DNA of 64,000 bases from contig MU831916.1 of the NCBI GenBank assembly GCA_029204225.1, positions 1 through 64,000 on the forward strand, written 5' to 3'. Position numbers and translations under genes: made by a program. How positions within the stretch are numbered: the stretch's first letter is position 1; every line of letters begins with the position of its first letter. The notes under the pieces were generated by a model. That model made no database searches and was not told the origin of the DNA. It saw only the letters and a program-made list of their open reading frames with translations. The DNA comes from Diphasiastrum complanatum. Taxonomy: Eukaryota; Streptophyta; Lycopodiopsida; Lycopodiales; Lycopodiaceae. Below, piece by piece: positions 44,791-55,042 of the stretch.

Positions 44791-46210
44791 AAAGCTATTG
44801 GATGCAAATGGATCTTCAAGGTGAAGACAAACCAAGATGGATCCATCAACAAGTAAAAATGCAAGGTTAGTGGCAAAAGGATAAGCTCAACAAGGGATTG
44901 ACTATGATGCGACCTTTGCACCCGTGGCAAAGATAGTAAGCATTCAAGTCATCATTTCACTTGCTACACTTTATGGATGGGATCTATGGCAAATGGACAT
45001 TTCAAATTCATTATTGAATGGTGATCTTGAGGAGGAAGTGTACATGGAGCAGTCCGAGAGCTACATTTCATCAACAAAGCCAAATCATGTGTGTCTACTA
45101 CAAAAGAGTTTTTATGGCCTTAAACAAGCACCAAGGAGTTGGTATGCTAAGCTTAGCACTTTTTTACTCTCTCAAGGCTTTGTTATGAGTGAGTATGATC
45201 ATTCACTTTATTATAGGTTTGCTGAAAATGATGTTACCATCTCGCTAATCTATGTGGATGATATTATCTTGAGTGGTGGAGACAATCAAGATGTGGAGGA
45301 TATCAAGAATGCTCTTAAGAAGGAGTTTGAGGTCCATGATCTTGGTAATTTGCATTACATTTTGGGAATAGAAGTCATTAGATCTTCTCAATCTACTTTC
45401 ATTTTTCAAGATAAGTATGCTAATTCTATTCTAGAAATATTTCATATGGTAGATGAAAAAGCTAGTGATACACCTATGCAGTCTCATGTAAAGCTAACTA
45501 TAAGAGGTAATGAAAGATCCTTCGAGGACATTACTCTCTATAGGAAGCTAGTTGGTTCACTCAGCTATCTAACCATTACTAGACCAGATCTAAGCTATTG
45601 TGTTGGAAGATTGAGTCAATTCATGCAAGATCCTAGTGAGGAGCATTGGAAGTTAGGAAAGCGAGTTTTGATATACATCATTGGAACTCGAGATTTTTGC
45701 ATATTGTATGAGAGATCATCATCTAATCTTTTTGGATTTTCAAATTCGGACTATGCTGGAGATGTAATGCATGGGAAATCCATTAGTGCTCATTGTGTTT
45801 TCATAGGTGATGGAGCTATATCATGGATGTCAAAGATACCATTGTCATCTAGTGAGGCCGAGTACAAAGCTCTTACACATTGCACAAAGGAGATGGTATG
45901 AATCAAGAGGATGATCAAGGATCTTCACTTGCTAGATTTTTCAAAGAGCCCAATCATCTTTTGTCACAATCAATCAGTCCAAAGTTGGCAACCAATTCTA
46001 TCTTTCATACTAGGAGCAAGCATATTGAGGTGCAATATCATTTTGTGAGGGAGCAAGTCATTGCAAAGGAGGTGGAGCTTCAACATGTGTCTTCAAGAGA
46101 ATGTGTAGCTGATATCTTCACCAAAGCATTGGGAAAGGACTTGTTCATGAGGCATAAGACTTCACTTGGAGTGCTATCAAAGTCTATGCTAAAACTAGTT
46201 GAAGAGGGAG
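44791..46210 (+). pseudogene. Family C copia RT-RNase H
   Basis: Continues from 39201-39235. It has a stop or frameshift near 44855-44885, then ATFAPVAKIVSIQVIISLAT, DISNSLLNGDLEEEVYM, LQKSFYGLKQAPRSWYAKLS and the catalytic YVDDIILSGGD at about 45253-45285. Connection and RNase H follow: TRPDLSYCVGRLSQFMQDPS, FSNSDYAGDVMHGKS, SSSEAEYKALTHCTKEMV. A frameshift at about 45900 precedes the tail FHTRSKHIEVQYHFVRE, CVADIFTKALGKDL. The usual FSDSDWAG is FSNSDYAG here, and the QETVSLS block is shortened. Dead, and split by E2. Confidence 0.9.
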
Positions 46211-46585
46211 TGTCAAAGATTCAACTGGTCTGATCATTTTGTCAATATTTTCATATTTGGCATATTGAGGCCAAAACTTGTTTTCGACTTAGAGAATAAC
46301 TTTTTCAAAGTTCATTAGTCTAAATTTCATTTTAATGGGTACATTGAATCTAGACCCAAAAATAGTAGGTTAGCATTTTGGAGGAAAAGCCAAGTAGCCA
46401 AATAGGGTTTGGACCTATTATAAAAGGATGTAACTCATGGAGAGAGTGATCTTCTCTCTTCTCTATCTCATTTCATGCTTATACATGGTTCTCTTGGGTT
46501 CTACTATCCATTGGTGCACTATACTTGTGATTGCATGCAATTTTATGTGTAGAATGATCTATAATTGCTATCTTGTTTCCTAGCT
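46211..46585 (+). repeat. Family C 3' LTR, truncated
   Basis: Starts tgtcaaagattcaac after polypurine gaagagggag. It matches the 57386-58033 LTR up to 'gatctataattgctat' at about 46575, then diverges. It is probably the partner of the LTR at 36977-37626. Confidence 0.8.
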
Positions 46586-46924
46586 CTAGTTTTGCTAATT
46601 TTCTTCTTCCAAAATTTTCAGGCCTGTTCTGTTGTTAATTTGACCTATCAAATCACATTCAATCATTGATCTGATCCAATAGGATGATAGAGCTTGTTGT
46701 TAGCTTTTTAGAGGTACTGAGCTTGTGTGATTTCGATCAATATTGAGAAAGTTATGATCAACTTAGTGGAGATGGGTCAAACTAGCTAGAATTTTGGAAA
46801 AAAAATTTGCAAGTGAGAGAGAAGCACTTCATTTTTTCATTTTTGAAGTCGTATTTCTTTGCAGAATTTTTTTGTGGCCTTCATAATGAAGTTTTAATGT
46901 TTTTTTGAAATTTTTATTTTTAAC
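46586..46924. other. No gene seen
   Basis: AT-rich sequence between the truncated LTR and a minisatellite. It may be a remnant of leader sequence ('gagcttgtgtgatttcgatc'). Confidence 0.3.
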
Positions 46925-47250
46925 AGGCTTTTACTCGTCCTATAACTCGCCCATACTATTTTTGGGAACTTTCTAAAAATAAAAAGTCTATTACTCGTCC
47001 TATTAGGCGCATTTACTTTTTTCAAAAACTTTTTAAACATAGAAAGTCTATTTCTCGCCTTGTTTCTAGTGGCTGCTATTTTGGAAAACTTTACTCATCC
47101 TATTTCTCACAATTATTATTTTGAAAAACATTCTATTTCTAGTAAGTTTATTTTTCACCTGATTTCTCGCATTTACTATTTCTAAAAATCTTTTTTTATT
47201 TTTGGAAAGCCTATTTTTCGCATTTACTATATATGGTAAATTCAGATTTA
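46925..47250. repeat. Degenerate minisatellite, about 60-bp unit, about 5 copies
   Basis: The unit is roughly 'ctattactcgtcctatttctcgcatttactatttt...aaaacttt...tagaaag'. It restarts near 46927, 46988, 47049, 47090 and 47150 with variable length. The motif also appears at the microsatellite edges ('cctattactcaccctac' and 'cctattactcgctt'). Confidence 0.65.
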
Positions 47251-47294
47251 AAAAAAAAAACCTATTACTCACCCTACCCCCTTCCCTCATTGAC

Positions 47295-47296
<2 letters not shown>

Positions 47297-47362
<66 letters not shown>
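47297..47362. repeat. (CT)n microsatellite, 33 repeats
   Basis: 66 bp of CT followed by cccccc, embedded between two copies of the 'ctattactc' minisatellite word. Confidence 0.97.
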
Positions 47363-47365
<3 letters not shown>

Positions 47366-48550
47366 CCCTAGCCCTCCCCTATTACTCGCTTTAAAAAAAC
47401 AAGGACGATGTGGTATTGAACCACAAAGGCCTTGTCGTGTCATAATAGCATGAATCCTAAAATTTTAGGATTTGTTTAAAGTGTTTTTTTATATTGTTGT
47501 GATAAATTATTTTGTAGTTTCAAAATTTGTATAGTAGTTTGTTGTAAGTTTTTAATAGACATTTAAATGTTAGATGTAATCTATAATATTTGTTATTTAT
47601 TTTAAAAGTCAATTCATTATAAGCAAAGTTTTTTTTTAGTTGATTCCATTCTTGTACTTGTTGGCTTTTTCAAACAATGGCCCAAATTTTGAATCAATTA
47701 AAATCCTAATTAAAAAGGATAAATTTGTTATATGACTTTGTTAGATTTTGAGCATTTTGGCCCATGAGTTTATCTTGTTTTAGGAGAATCGTCGATTCTT
47801 TCTTTGTACTTTGCAATTTTTTTGAAATTTCCTCCATGTTTTTGTATGAAATCTTCAACAGAGATTTCTTGCTCACTGAAATTGCTCAATGGATTCATTA
47901 TTGTGTTTTTCGCTTTGCTTAATAGTTGATAATATTCATTTGTTTTTTGTACTTTCTCAAGTAATAAATGATGTTGTTGTTTAATAGTTGTGAGTCTTGA
48001 TGGACTTGCTTAAATTTGTTAACAACCGACATTTGTGGCAAGTAATGAAATTGATTTATTAGAGAGTGTAGATTTTGTTTCATTGTTTCTGTCCATTTGT
48101 ATCGCTTTTGTTTTTTGTTGTTTGACGAGATACAAGATTCTATGGTTGTTCTTGCTTCTTTCCAAAGATATACTTCTACTTTGTTGTCAGTATTTGTTTG
48201 TATAATGATGATTTTCATTGTTCCAATTTGGATTGATGCATGTCACAATTTTTCGAATTGTTGTTGTTGAATCAATGTCACAATGATATACTAATAACTT
48301 ATAAGTCATGCATTTGCAAAACCAAAACAAACAAAAGCTGTCAAATTGGATCGATTTTCTAGTGTTCTTTCCAAATCGTAGCATCACAATTATTTTCTCT
48401 TAAACTTAGCAAAAAGCATTGCACAACATTTGCTTGAATGTTGTTCGACATAATATGATGATTCAATAGAAATGAAAAGTTGTTGACATTCATAATTTGT
48501 ATTTACGAAAGTCCATATTAATCACGATTACGTTGTAGAGTATTTTAGTA
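47363..48550. other. No gene seen
   Basis: Very AT-rich. The open frames at 47919-48387 on the minus strand lack recognisable motifs and have low-complexity composition. Confidence 0.4.
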
Positions 48551-48554
48551 TTTA

Positions 48555-48850
48555 AGAATATTCAAAATCAATATTCACAAATATTCACAACACGTATTCA
48601 CAATATTCACGTATCTCATAATATATGTTTCTCAATATTCACAATTTCACATCAGTATTCACGATTCGTATTCACAATGTTCACGGTCATTTTTCACGAT
48701 CACTATTCACAACATTCACGATGAAAATCTTAGAATCTCAGTTTCTCAAAATTTCAGTTTCTCAGAATCTCAGTTTCTCCTAATCTCAATTTCTCAGTTT
48801 CTCAAAATCTCAGTTTCTCAAAATCTCAATTTCTCAGTATTTGCAATTTC
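48555..48850. repeat. Two adjacent minisatellites (ttcac-type and tctcag-type)
   Basis: 48560-48725 is built of variants of 'atattcacaa' / 'attcacgat'. 48735-48840 is built of a 16-17 bp unit, tctcagtttctcagaa, repeated about seven times with changes. The transition between the arrays is sharp. Confidence 0.8.
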
Positions 48851-49324
48851 AACGACCACAAACCATCAATAAAGTAATCTTCAGGACGCATCTTTGAAAA
48901 TTCGATCATTTCTTCATCCAATATGGAAGACATTGTCTATATGTCCTGCAAAACAAACACAATCGCATAATTATAGTTTGATAAAGATTAGTTCTTATTG
49001 TTTAAATCTTATTGATGAATTATGTGTCACAAAAGGTGTAATAACTACAATTTTATAGGTCAAGTAAAAACAAAACAAAACACAATAAATGAGCTTTGAC
49101 CATATTTGATACTATTTGCTAATGACACAATGAAGGTGCTAGGAGATGGATAAAAGATAAAGTTCAACTTACTAAAACTTTTTCAATGTAAATTTTGAAT
49201 TTCAAAGTTGGGCTTTTTTTGCTAAATCTGTGACATGCAAAATCTGCATACAAACAATTTCTAAAATCAAAGGTCATTCTAGGTTTCCAAGTCTCAAACT
49301 TTGTATGAAATATTAAATCTTAGA
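48851..49324. other. No gene seen
   Basis: AT-rich sequence before duplicated segment B. No recognised feature. Confidence 0.4.
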
Positions 49325-49989
49325 GACAGTAGTAAGTTTTTTTTTAAAAACAAAGTCTGTGAGGAAAGATATATTAAGAAGTTTTTATCTAAACTTCTCA
49401 ATTTATCCATTTCATGAGATTTATTGCAGAGAAAGAATCACTTTTGCTTTTTGTAGCATGGCAATTTGAGCTCATATGCAAAAGTGATTAAAGTTTACAG
49501 ATTTTTTAGAAATACCGTAATTTTCCTCTATAAAACAGTTCTAGAATCTTTATTCTGAAATAAATTCTTTGATACTGATCCAAATTGAGTAATCCATATA
49601 CTCAAATAGATCATCTAAAAAAGTTTTAAATGATTCGAGTTTTGCTCAAATTGATTTGAGGTAGTTTTCATCAACGTTTTAGAGGTTCCATGTTTTCCTA
49701 GTTCATTTTTTCTCTCTCTAGGATTTTTGTCATAATTTTCTGATTTCCGATTGTAGTTTCCTTAATACAGTATGGCCACTCACATGACTCCTTACATAGA
49801 AATTATTAGATGTACTGGAGACTGTGTGAAAGTCATGGGTCCAGCCATATTGTGTGCACGAAGTGTTCAAAGTCTGATAAAAATCCTAGGTGTACAGTAT
49901 TTTACTATTATAATTCAGTATAATTCATGGATATGATCACATTGGGTTCTCTGATATTTCAAATATACTTTATTGTCATGCAAACGCAG

Positions 49990-50091
49990 ACAACAATAGG
50001 GGCTGAGGCTCAGGCTGCGTTATGGTCCGCTAATCCTCCTGTATATGATCCAAGGAGCCTTTCAGAGCGGTATAGAAGACAACCTTTGAAG
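49990..50091 (+). CDS. Exon-like block, possibly of an ABC1K-type gene
   Basis: 102 bp between acceptor aaacgcag and donor GTAGGT, phase 0, 34 codons. It includes GAEAQAALWSANPPVYDPRS and ends LSERYRRQPLK. The frame is conserved in copy A (4520-4621), where differences are few. The VYDP...YRRQPLK pattern reminds me of the region just before the kinase core of plastid ABC1-family atypical kinases, but I could not confirm this. No other exons of the gene are recognised. It runs opposite to the DIL-domain exons, so two different genes meet here. Confidence 0.4.
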
Positions 50092-50131
50092 GTAGGTCTA
50101 GCTACCTTTCAATATTTTTCAATCTCCAATC

Positions 50132-50134
<3 letters not shown>

Positions 50135-50195
<61 letters not shown>
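50135..50195. repeat. (GA)n microsatellite, about 30 repeats
   Basis: 61 bp in the intron-like sequence 43 bp after the exon. It is the orthologue of the 131-bp tract in copy A. Confidence 0.97.
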
Positions 50196-50197
<2 letters not shown>

Positions 50198-50722
50198 CCA
50201 TCTACTAGTATAAATATTGTTTTACATACAAACATACATAAAGGTTCTTTACCAAAATATCCATGCATAACAAAGCAAATGCTTCTTTAGCAAAATAGCA
50301 TGCATAAAAAAGAAAATGCTATTTTGGCAAAATAGCCATGCATAACAAACGGCCTTAACAAAAGTACAGTCCTTTGTTTGGGCTCCCACCACCAACATAT
50401 CTTCAATGTTGACTTTTCAACTAACTCCATTGACCAATCTCACCACATAGTCTTGCCTTTGCAAGGCAAGCCCAACAAGGTACTCCCTATTGATATTGCA
50501 TATGAGCCATGTCAACAAGAGATCAAGAGTTCTTATAAGCATGATCCCAAAATAAATAAAAAGTGTTAAAATCCCTAGCCTGGCTTAAAGGTGATGTACC
50601 AGCATATTATTAACAACTTTTAAAATTTGAGAGTCCTACCGTAGTGGCATAATTTTGCATCTGCAACTACAAAGCAACAACAATTTATAAAGCGAAATTT
50701 CTTTAGCACAATACTATGCTAA

Positions 50723-51904
50723 CTAGGCTGACTTCAAGCTAATTGGCCACCAACTACTTGTATCACCAATCAAGTCACAAACATAGGCTGAAGATGGGGG
50801 TGCATGATGAACAAAAGGAGCAAGGACTATTGTAGGAGAGGTTGAGTTAGGATAAACTTCACCATGCATTTGCTTCTCCATTGCAATCTTCAAAACAGGC
50901 ATATATCACAAAGAGATTGGCAATGAGAATTTCAAATAGAAGTAGTGTTGCCAAAATATGCCAAATCAACCATTATATGCCAAAAACTTAAGTAGATTAG
51001 GGACCGACACAAACCCAAGTCCTGAACAAAGTACCTCAGTAGTAATGGCAGCCAGAAGTGAAGGAGTGACAGGTTCTAGTGAGAAGTCATCAGGAATAAA
51101 ATTTTCCAGTATTTTCTTGATAAGAGGTAGGCTGAGAGTGGGACAAACCTATGCTCATATTGATACACAGTATGTCAAATAGAATTTAATATACTTTCCA
51201 TCCTGCAAGTTAGACATAGAGAGAGAGAGAGAGACCTCTCTTCTGACAGATTTATCCATGAGCATGTCCTTAGGCAGCATAAGAAGATCAGCCATTGTCG
51301 TCAGTAGAGGAAATGATGCTTGCTGTTTTCTGGTTTCCTTTTCTGTACTATTAAGATGTGATGAAGTAATATTGTCATTAATAGACCCGTCCCCCGCAGT
51401 AACTGCAGCAAGCCAAGTTGACCAAGTTCTAATGTACATATAATAAAAAGTTTCACCACCTATGCAAGCACATCAGAAGTACGATAAATCTGGCACATAA
51501 TGTTGTGCAAAAGAACAGATGAACTATGTAGGGTAAAGTTGCTATGATAATGGCTATTTATACACGCATGCAGATCCTTACACCAAATTTAAGCTGAGCA
51601 CCACCTCCAAAACTCAATTTTTCAGAAGTACGATAAATCTGGCACATAATGTTGTGCAAAAGAACAGATGAACTATGTAGGGTAAAGTTGCTATGATAAT
51701 GGTTGTTTATATATGCATGCAGATCCTTACAGCAAATTTAAGTTGAGCACCACCTCCAAAACTCAATCTTTCAGCACGAATTGGGAGTACACTTGGATCA
51801 ACAATTGGGTCGGCAATAGGATCTGTGGGAGCCCATTCGCCAGGGTCACAAAGGAATGCATTGAACATGGCTACATCCAATCGAGATACACACTGTTCAA
51901 GGAT
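50723..51904 (-). CDS. 3' part of a DIL-domain / 'nucleolar gar2-like' plant gene (four exons)
   Basis: Exons read leftwards. 51904-51731: 58 codons, from ILEQCVSRLDVAMFNAFL to LSFGGGAQLKFA. 51428-51236: WSTWLAAVTAGD, then MADLLMLPKDMLMDKSVRRE. 51148-51035: VCPTLSLPLIKKILENFIPD, ending LLAAITTE. 50887-50723: IAMEKQMHGEVY, APFVHHAPPSSAYVCDL, stop TAG at 50723-50725. Donors and acceptors are GT/AG. The last three exons join in phase, but the first junction does not: exon 2 needs two bases more than exon 1 supplies. The order 'EQC.SRLDVAMFNA - VLPI..LSFG.GAQLK - W..WL - DLLMLPK.ML.D.S.R.EVCP - L..F.PD.F' is that of plant proteins annotated DIL-domain or gar2-like, whose function is poorly known. 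The N-terminal exons are not found. It is a fragment or decayed gene. Confidence 0.62.
51217..51234. repeat. Short (GA)n directly at a splice donor
   Basis: On the minus strand the intron begins GTCTCTCTCTCT, immediately after exon codons SVRRE. The donor GT is thus the first unit of a CT tract and lacks the usual GTAAG consensus. Confidence 0.85.
51476..51725. repeat. Tandem duplication of an exon-intron border, about 125-bp unit
   Basis: 'agtacgataaatctggcacataatgttgtgcaaaagaacagatg' begins at about 51478 and again at about 51627. Each unit ends with 'gcagatccttacascaaatttaag' plus the end of the DIL exon ('ctgagcaccacctccaaaactcaat'). The exon's last 40 bp and its GTAAGG donor therefore exist twice. 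Copy A has the same doubling (5277-5530), so it predates the A/B duplication. Confidence 0.85.
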
Positions 51905-52243
51905 CTGCAAAATTACATTTTCATATCAATAAAACAAAGCTAAGCAGGTTCAATTGTACTTCTACATTCAAGATGGGAGAGACTGGAGATGGAGAGGATA
52001 TTTCAAAAGCTTGTGAAATCATCTCTCCGTAAGCAGACTTTTAATTCTACATTAGATAGCCAGAAGGACAACCTGCATAGAGTTCATTCTCTACGTAAGC
52101 AGACTTTTAATTCTATTACAGGATTCAGAAAGCCCTAAAGTGCATAGCCAATGACTCTATTCCAAGATCACCAAATAAAAGTTAGCGATCTGAATAGTGT
52201 GAATATAAACAAATCTGTTGTGACTTTCTTGTGCAAGCAATAC

Positions 52244-52340
52244 CTTGTGATATCATTTCCACATGCTCATGCAACCAGTACCAGTCCTGAGACACAACTT
52301 CTAGCACAACTGGCTCTCCTATCTTGACTCCAGCTTTTGC
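52244..52340 (-). CDS. Possible exon, unrecognised
   Basis: The minus-strand frame AGVKIGEPVVLEVVSQDW then YWLHEHVEMISQ ends at a GTATTG donor (52242-52243). Composition looks coding, and it lies upstream of the DIL-domain exons on the same strand. An in-frame TAG lies just 5' (about 52368) and the acceptor is not clear. It could be an upstream exon of the same gene or unrelated. Confidence 0.3.
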
Positions 52341-53217
52341 ATGCATGTACGTACAGGCCTAGCCATAAGACGCGCCATAAGGCGTGTCGGGCGATGAATT
52401 TTGTGGGGAGAGCTTCCATGTTGAGCTACAACAAAATAGAAGGAAACTTCAAAAGCTGCAACATCCGCATTTAATGTAAAAGATTTTGCAGGTCTTTTTA
52501 TAGGTTGATTCTTTCAAATCCATATTGGCAGCGGTTGATTCAAAATCGAAATGAGATTCGATTCATTTGATTAACTGGAATGAATTGCACTCTATCTAAT
52601 TCAGATTCACCCGATTCCAAGGGTCAAATCTTAATAAGGTGGAAACACAAAATAAAAGAGCCACAATAAACAGCAACGAAAAGTCTGTTAAGAAGAGAAG
52701 GAAAATCATTGAAGCAAGATCAATGTTCATACGGAGCATTAAAAAAAACTTCAAATTAATAAACCACAGATCACCCTTGTTCCCAATTCTAGCCTATGCC
52801 ATGAGCAATGTTTCCTCAACGTTGAGGCTATCCACGTGGCATCCGTTTGTTGGCCCTACAACGTTGAGGCTATGCTATTCACGGGCCATTAGTTTGTTGG
52901 CCCTGCTTTTCTTGGGCGTTCATCTGGGGACAAAAGCTATTCTTCAGTTTTGCACAAGATTTTTTATTGATGATATTGGATGTGCACATAAAGGCCACGT
53001 GAAGGCCACGTGAATTACTTTGTTATCATCATGCCTTCATCATGCTGCACCTCTCTCTTCTTCCAGTAACAGCTTAGGTGGGCACGAACTTTCAGATTTG
53101 ATAAGGATCAGAGCACAGCATTAATTGCTACTTGTTCCATCTGCATCTGCATCGGATCTGCAATCAGCATCTACTCGCTACCAAAACAGATCTGGCAGTT
53201 GCTTCTCTGCTACAAAA
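52341..53217. other. No gene; short tandem duplications
   Basis: 'aacgttgaggctat' with 'gtttgttggccct' occurs twice (about 52819-52862 and 52860-52905). 'aaggccacgtg' occurs twice in tandem (52991-53012). The 124-codon frame at 52639-53013 has no recognised domain and crosses these repeats. Confidence 0.4.
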
Positions 53218-53503
<286 letters not shown>

Positions 53504-53880
53504 ATGTGGTATGCTTGCTGCTGACATGGATGTGCATACTTGCTATACGTGGTCGTTGTTTTCTTTTCATGTCTTTAAATTGGAAAAGCATTACTACCTG
53601 TAATCTGAACAGAATTCTACTATCAAATGGCCTGATGGAGTATCTAGTCTATCGATGCTTCAATGTCTATATTCTCAACCAAAAGTTGTGATGAATGGCA
53701 AAAGGGAGCCTTTGCAGGCTCCGTCGCAGCTCTAGAGACTACCTTATGAAAAAATGCTACTATTAAAATTAAATGCCTTACTGGAGTTTCTGCCTCCAAT
53801 GCCTATTCCCTTAGCAAACACTACTAAACAATGGCCTAAGGGAGCCTCTGCTCCATCGCAGCTCCTGCAGTTGTATCCTG

Positions 53881-53975
53881 ACATCTCATTCATAGTGTAG
53901 ATGTTGGTTTTTTACATTGGCAAGATTGGTGATTTGCTAGCTTCCTAACCCAAGATCCTTTTATGATTTTAGATC
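53881..53975 (+). repeat. Family C LTR fragment
   Basis: 'catctcatt...tgtagatgttgrtttttyacattggcaa' matches the 3' end of the family C LTR (37505-37580). A 95-bp scrap. Confidence 0.65.
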
Positions 53976-54229
53976 ATCAACAGAAGAGCAGAATCATTCA
54001 TGGTTTGATATGCCATGTTAGGGCCAATTTTTATTTCCTTTGTTGCATTGAATCCTCTAGAAGAAGCACCGTCGCCAGAAGCGTCCTTGAGAACTTGATC
54101 AACATCATATGTTCTGCTCTTTTGGCCTTATGTATCACCTTGTTTGCATGTAGTTATTAAGAACTCTTTTAATAGGAACACATGCATTTTAGTTTAGTCC
54201 TCAACTAAGGTTCATGTCTTATAACTCAA

Positions 54230-54330
54230 GGATGTCACCATAAAGTATCCTTTAATGTTGACTTTTTTTCAAACTCCATTGACCAACCTCAACACATAGC
54301 ATTGCCTTTGCAAGGCAAGGCCAAAAAAAA
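54230..54330. repeat. Third scrap of the A/B segment
   Basis: 'aatgttgacttttt..caaactccattgaccaa' and 'gcattgcctttgcaaggcaaggcc' match 4995-5070 and 50405-50470. It ends in an A-run. Confidence 0.75.
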
Positions 54331-55042
54331 AAATCGTGACATCACCCAGCGCCCGCAGCCTCCAACGCCTCCCTGGATATTCCTCTTCCCTGCCTGCGCC
54401 TAGCAAGAAGACCTTTGGGAAATATTCTGTAGGAATATCCTTAGGAATATTCTCTTCTCTCACCTCTCCTCCATCCTTAAAAAAATAATTTGCCGACAGT
54501 TTTCGGATTCTGGACGGTTCTTTCTATTCTTCTACGAGCACAATAATGTTTCATGGATTCCAAAAATTTATTAAATTCAATTTTGACTTTTCTTTAACCC
54601 CTTTCTTCTAAGTTGTTTATTTCAATTTATTCTCATTCTATGATGTACATAACTTTCTTGTTTGAGCTTGGATTCCAGTGCAGTAAAAACAAAAAGTGAT
54701 CAAAATGATGAGCCTGACACTACTGAGCTATTGAAATTTTGTAATTATTAATTTTCAATCAAGTTTTTCTTGTCAAATACCCCTTTTTCTAAGTTGAAAT
54801 CTTTGTATTTTATTACATATTGTCAAATCCTCATATTGTCTCGCACGGAATTGAATGTTGTAGAAAGCAAACGTGCTCAGTTTTATATGAGCTACAACTT
54901 TTTACCATTTCCAATTTCTCTCATCATAGAACTTTGAGTTTTAAGTGGGTGGAGAAAAGAGCATTTCAGCTATTTATTAAAGTCCATTGCACATAAACTT
55001 CAGCTTAGTATACCGTAACTTACCAGTCCTTCAACTATCAAG
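54331..55042. other. No gene seen
   Basis: No long frame or element was recognised. The last few hundred bases may be the leader of the degraded element that follows. Confidence 0.35.

Larger units (their letters stand above)
39231..44795 (-). mobile_element. E2: complete, very young non-autonomous copia-type element
   Basis: Two 647-bp LTRs (39236-39882, 44144-44790) with TG...CA ends are flanked by the perfect TSD aaagc (39231-39235, 44791-44795). I see one difference between the LTRs (near 39720, a versus g), so insertion was very recent. The PBS TGGTATCAGAGC (44132-44143) and a polypurine tract (TTGAAGAGGGAG, 39883-39894) are on the minus strand. The internal region carries one long ORF: Gag plus unrecognised protein, with no protease, integrase, RT or RNase H. 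It sits in the RT of a family C copia. A related solo LTR is at 1770-2424. Confidence 0.96.
49325..51910. repeat. Duplicated gene-bearing segment, copy B (more complete)
   Basis: Homologous to 3840-5640. It holds a plus-strand exon-like block, a (GA)n tract, and on the minus strand the last four exons of a DIL-domain gene. A third scrap of the family (the 'ccattgaccaa...cctttgcaaggcaaggcc' part) lies at 54230-54330. Confidence 0.8.

Noticed and set aside
48555-48850. Possible CRISPR-like array
   Set aside because: Units are contiguous degenerate minisatellites without unique spacers, in a plant nuclear genome.
52639-53013. 124-codon plus-strand frame with hydrophobic C-terminal half
   Set aside because: It crosses short tandem duplications and has no recognised domain or splice context.
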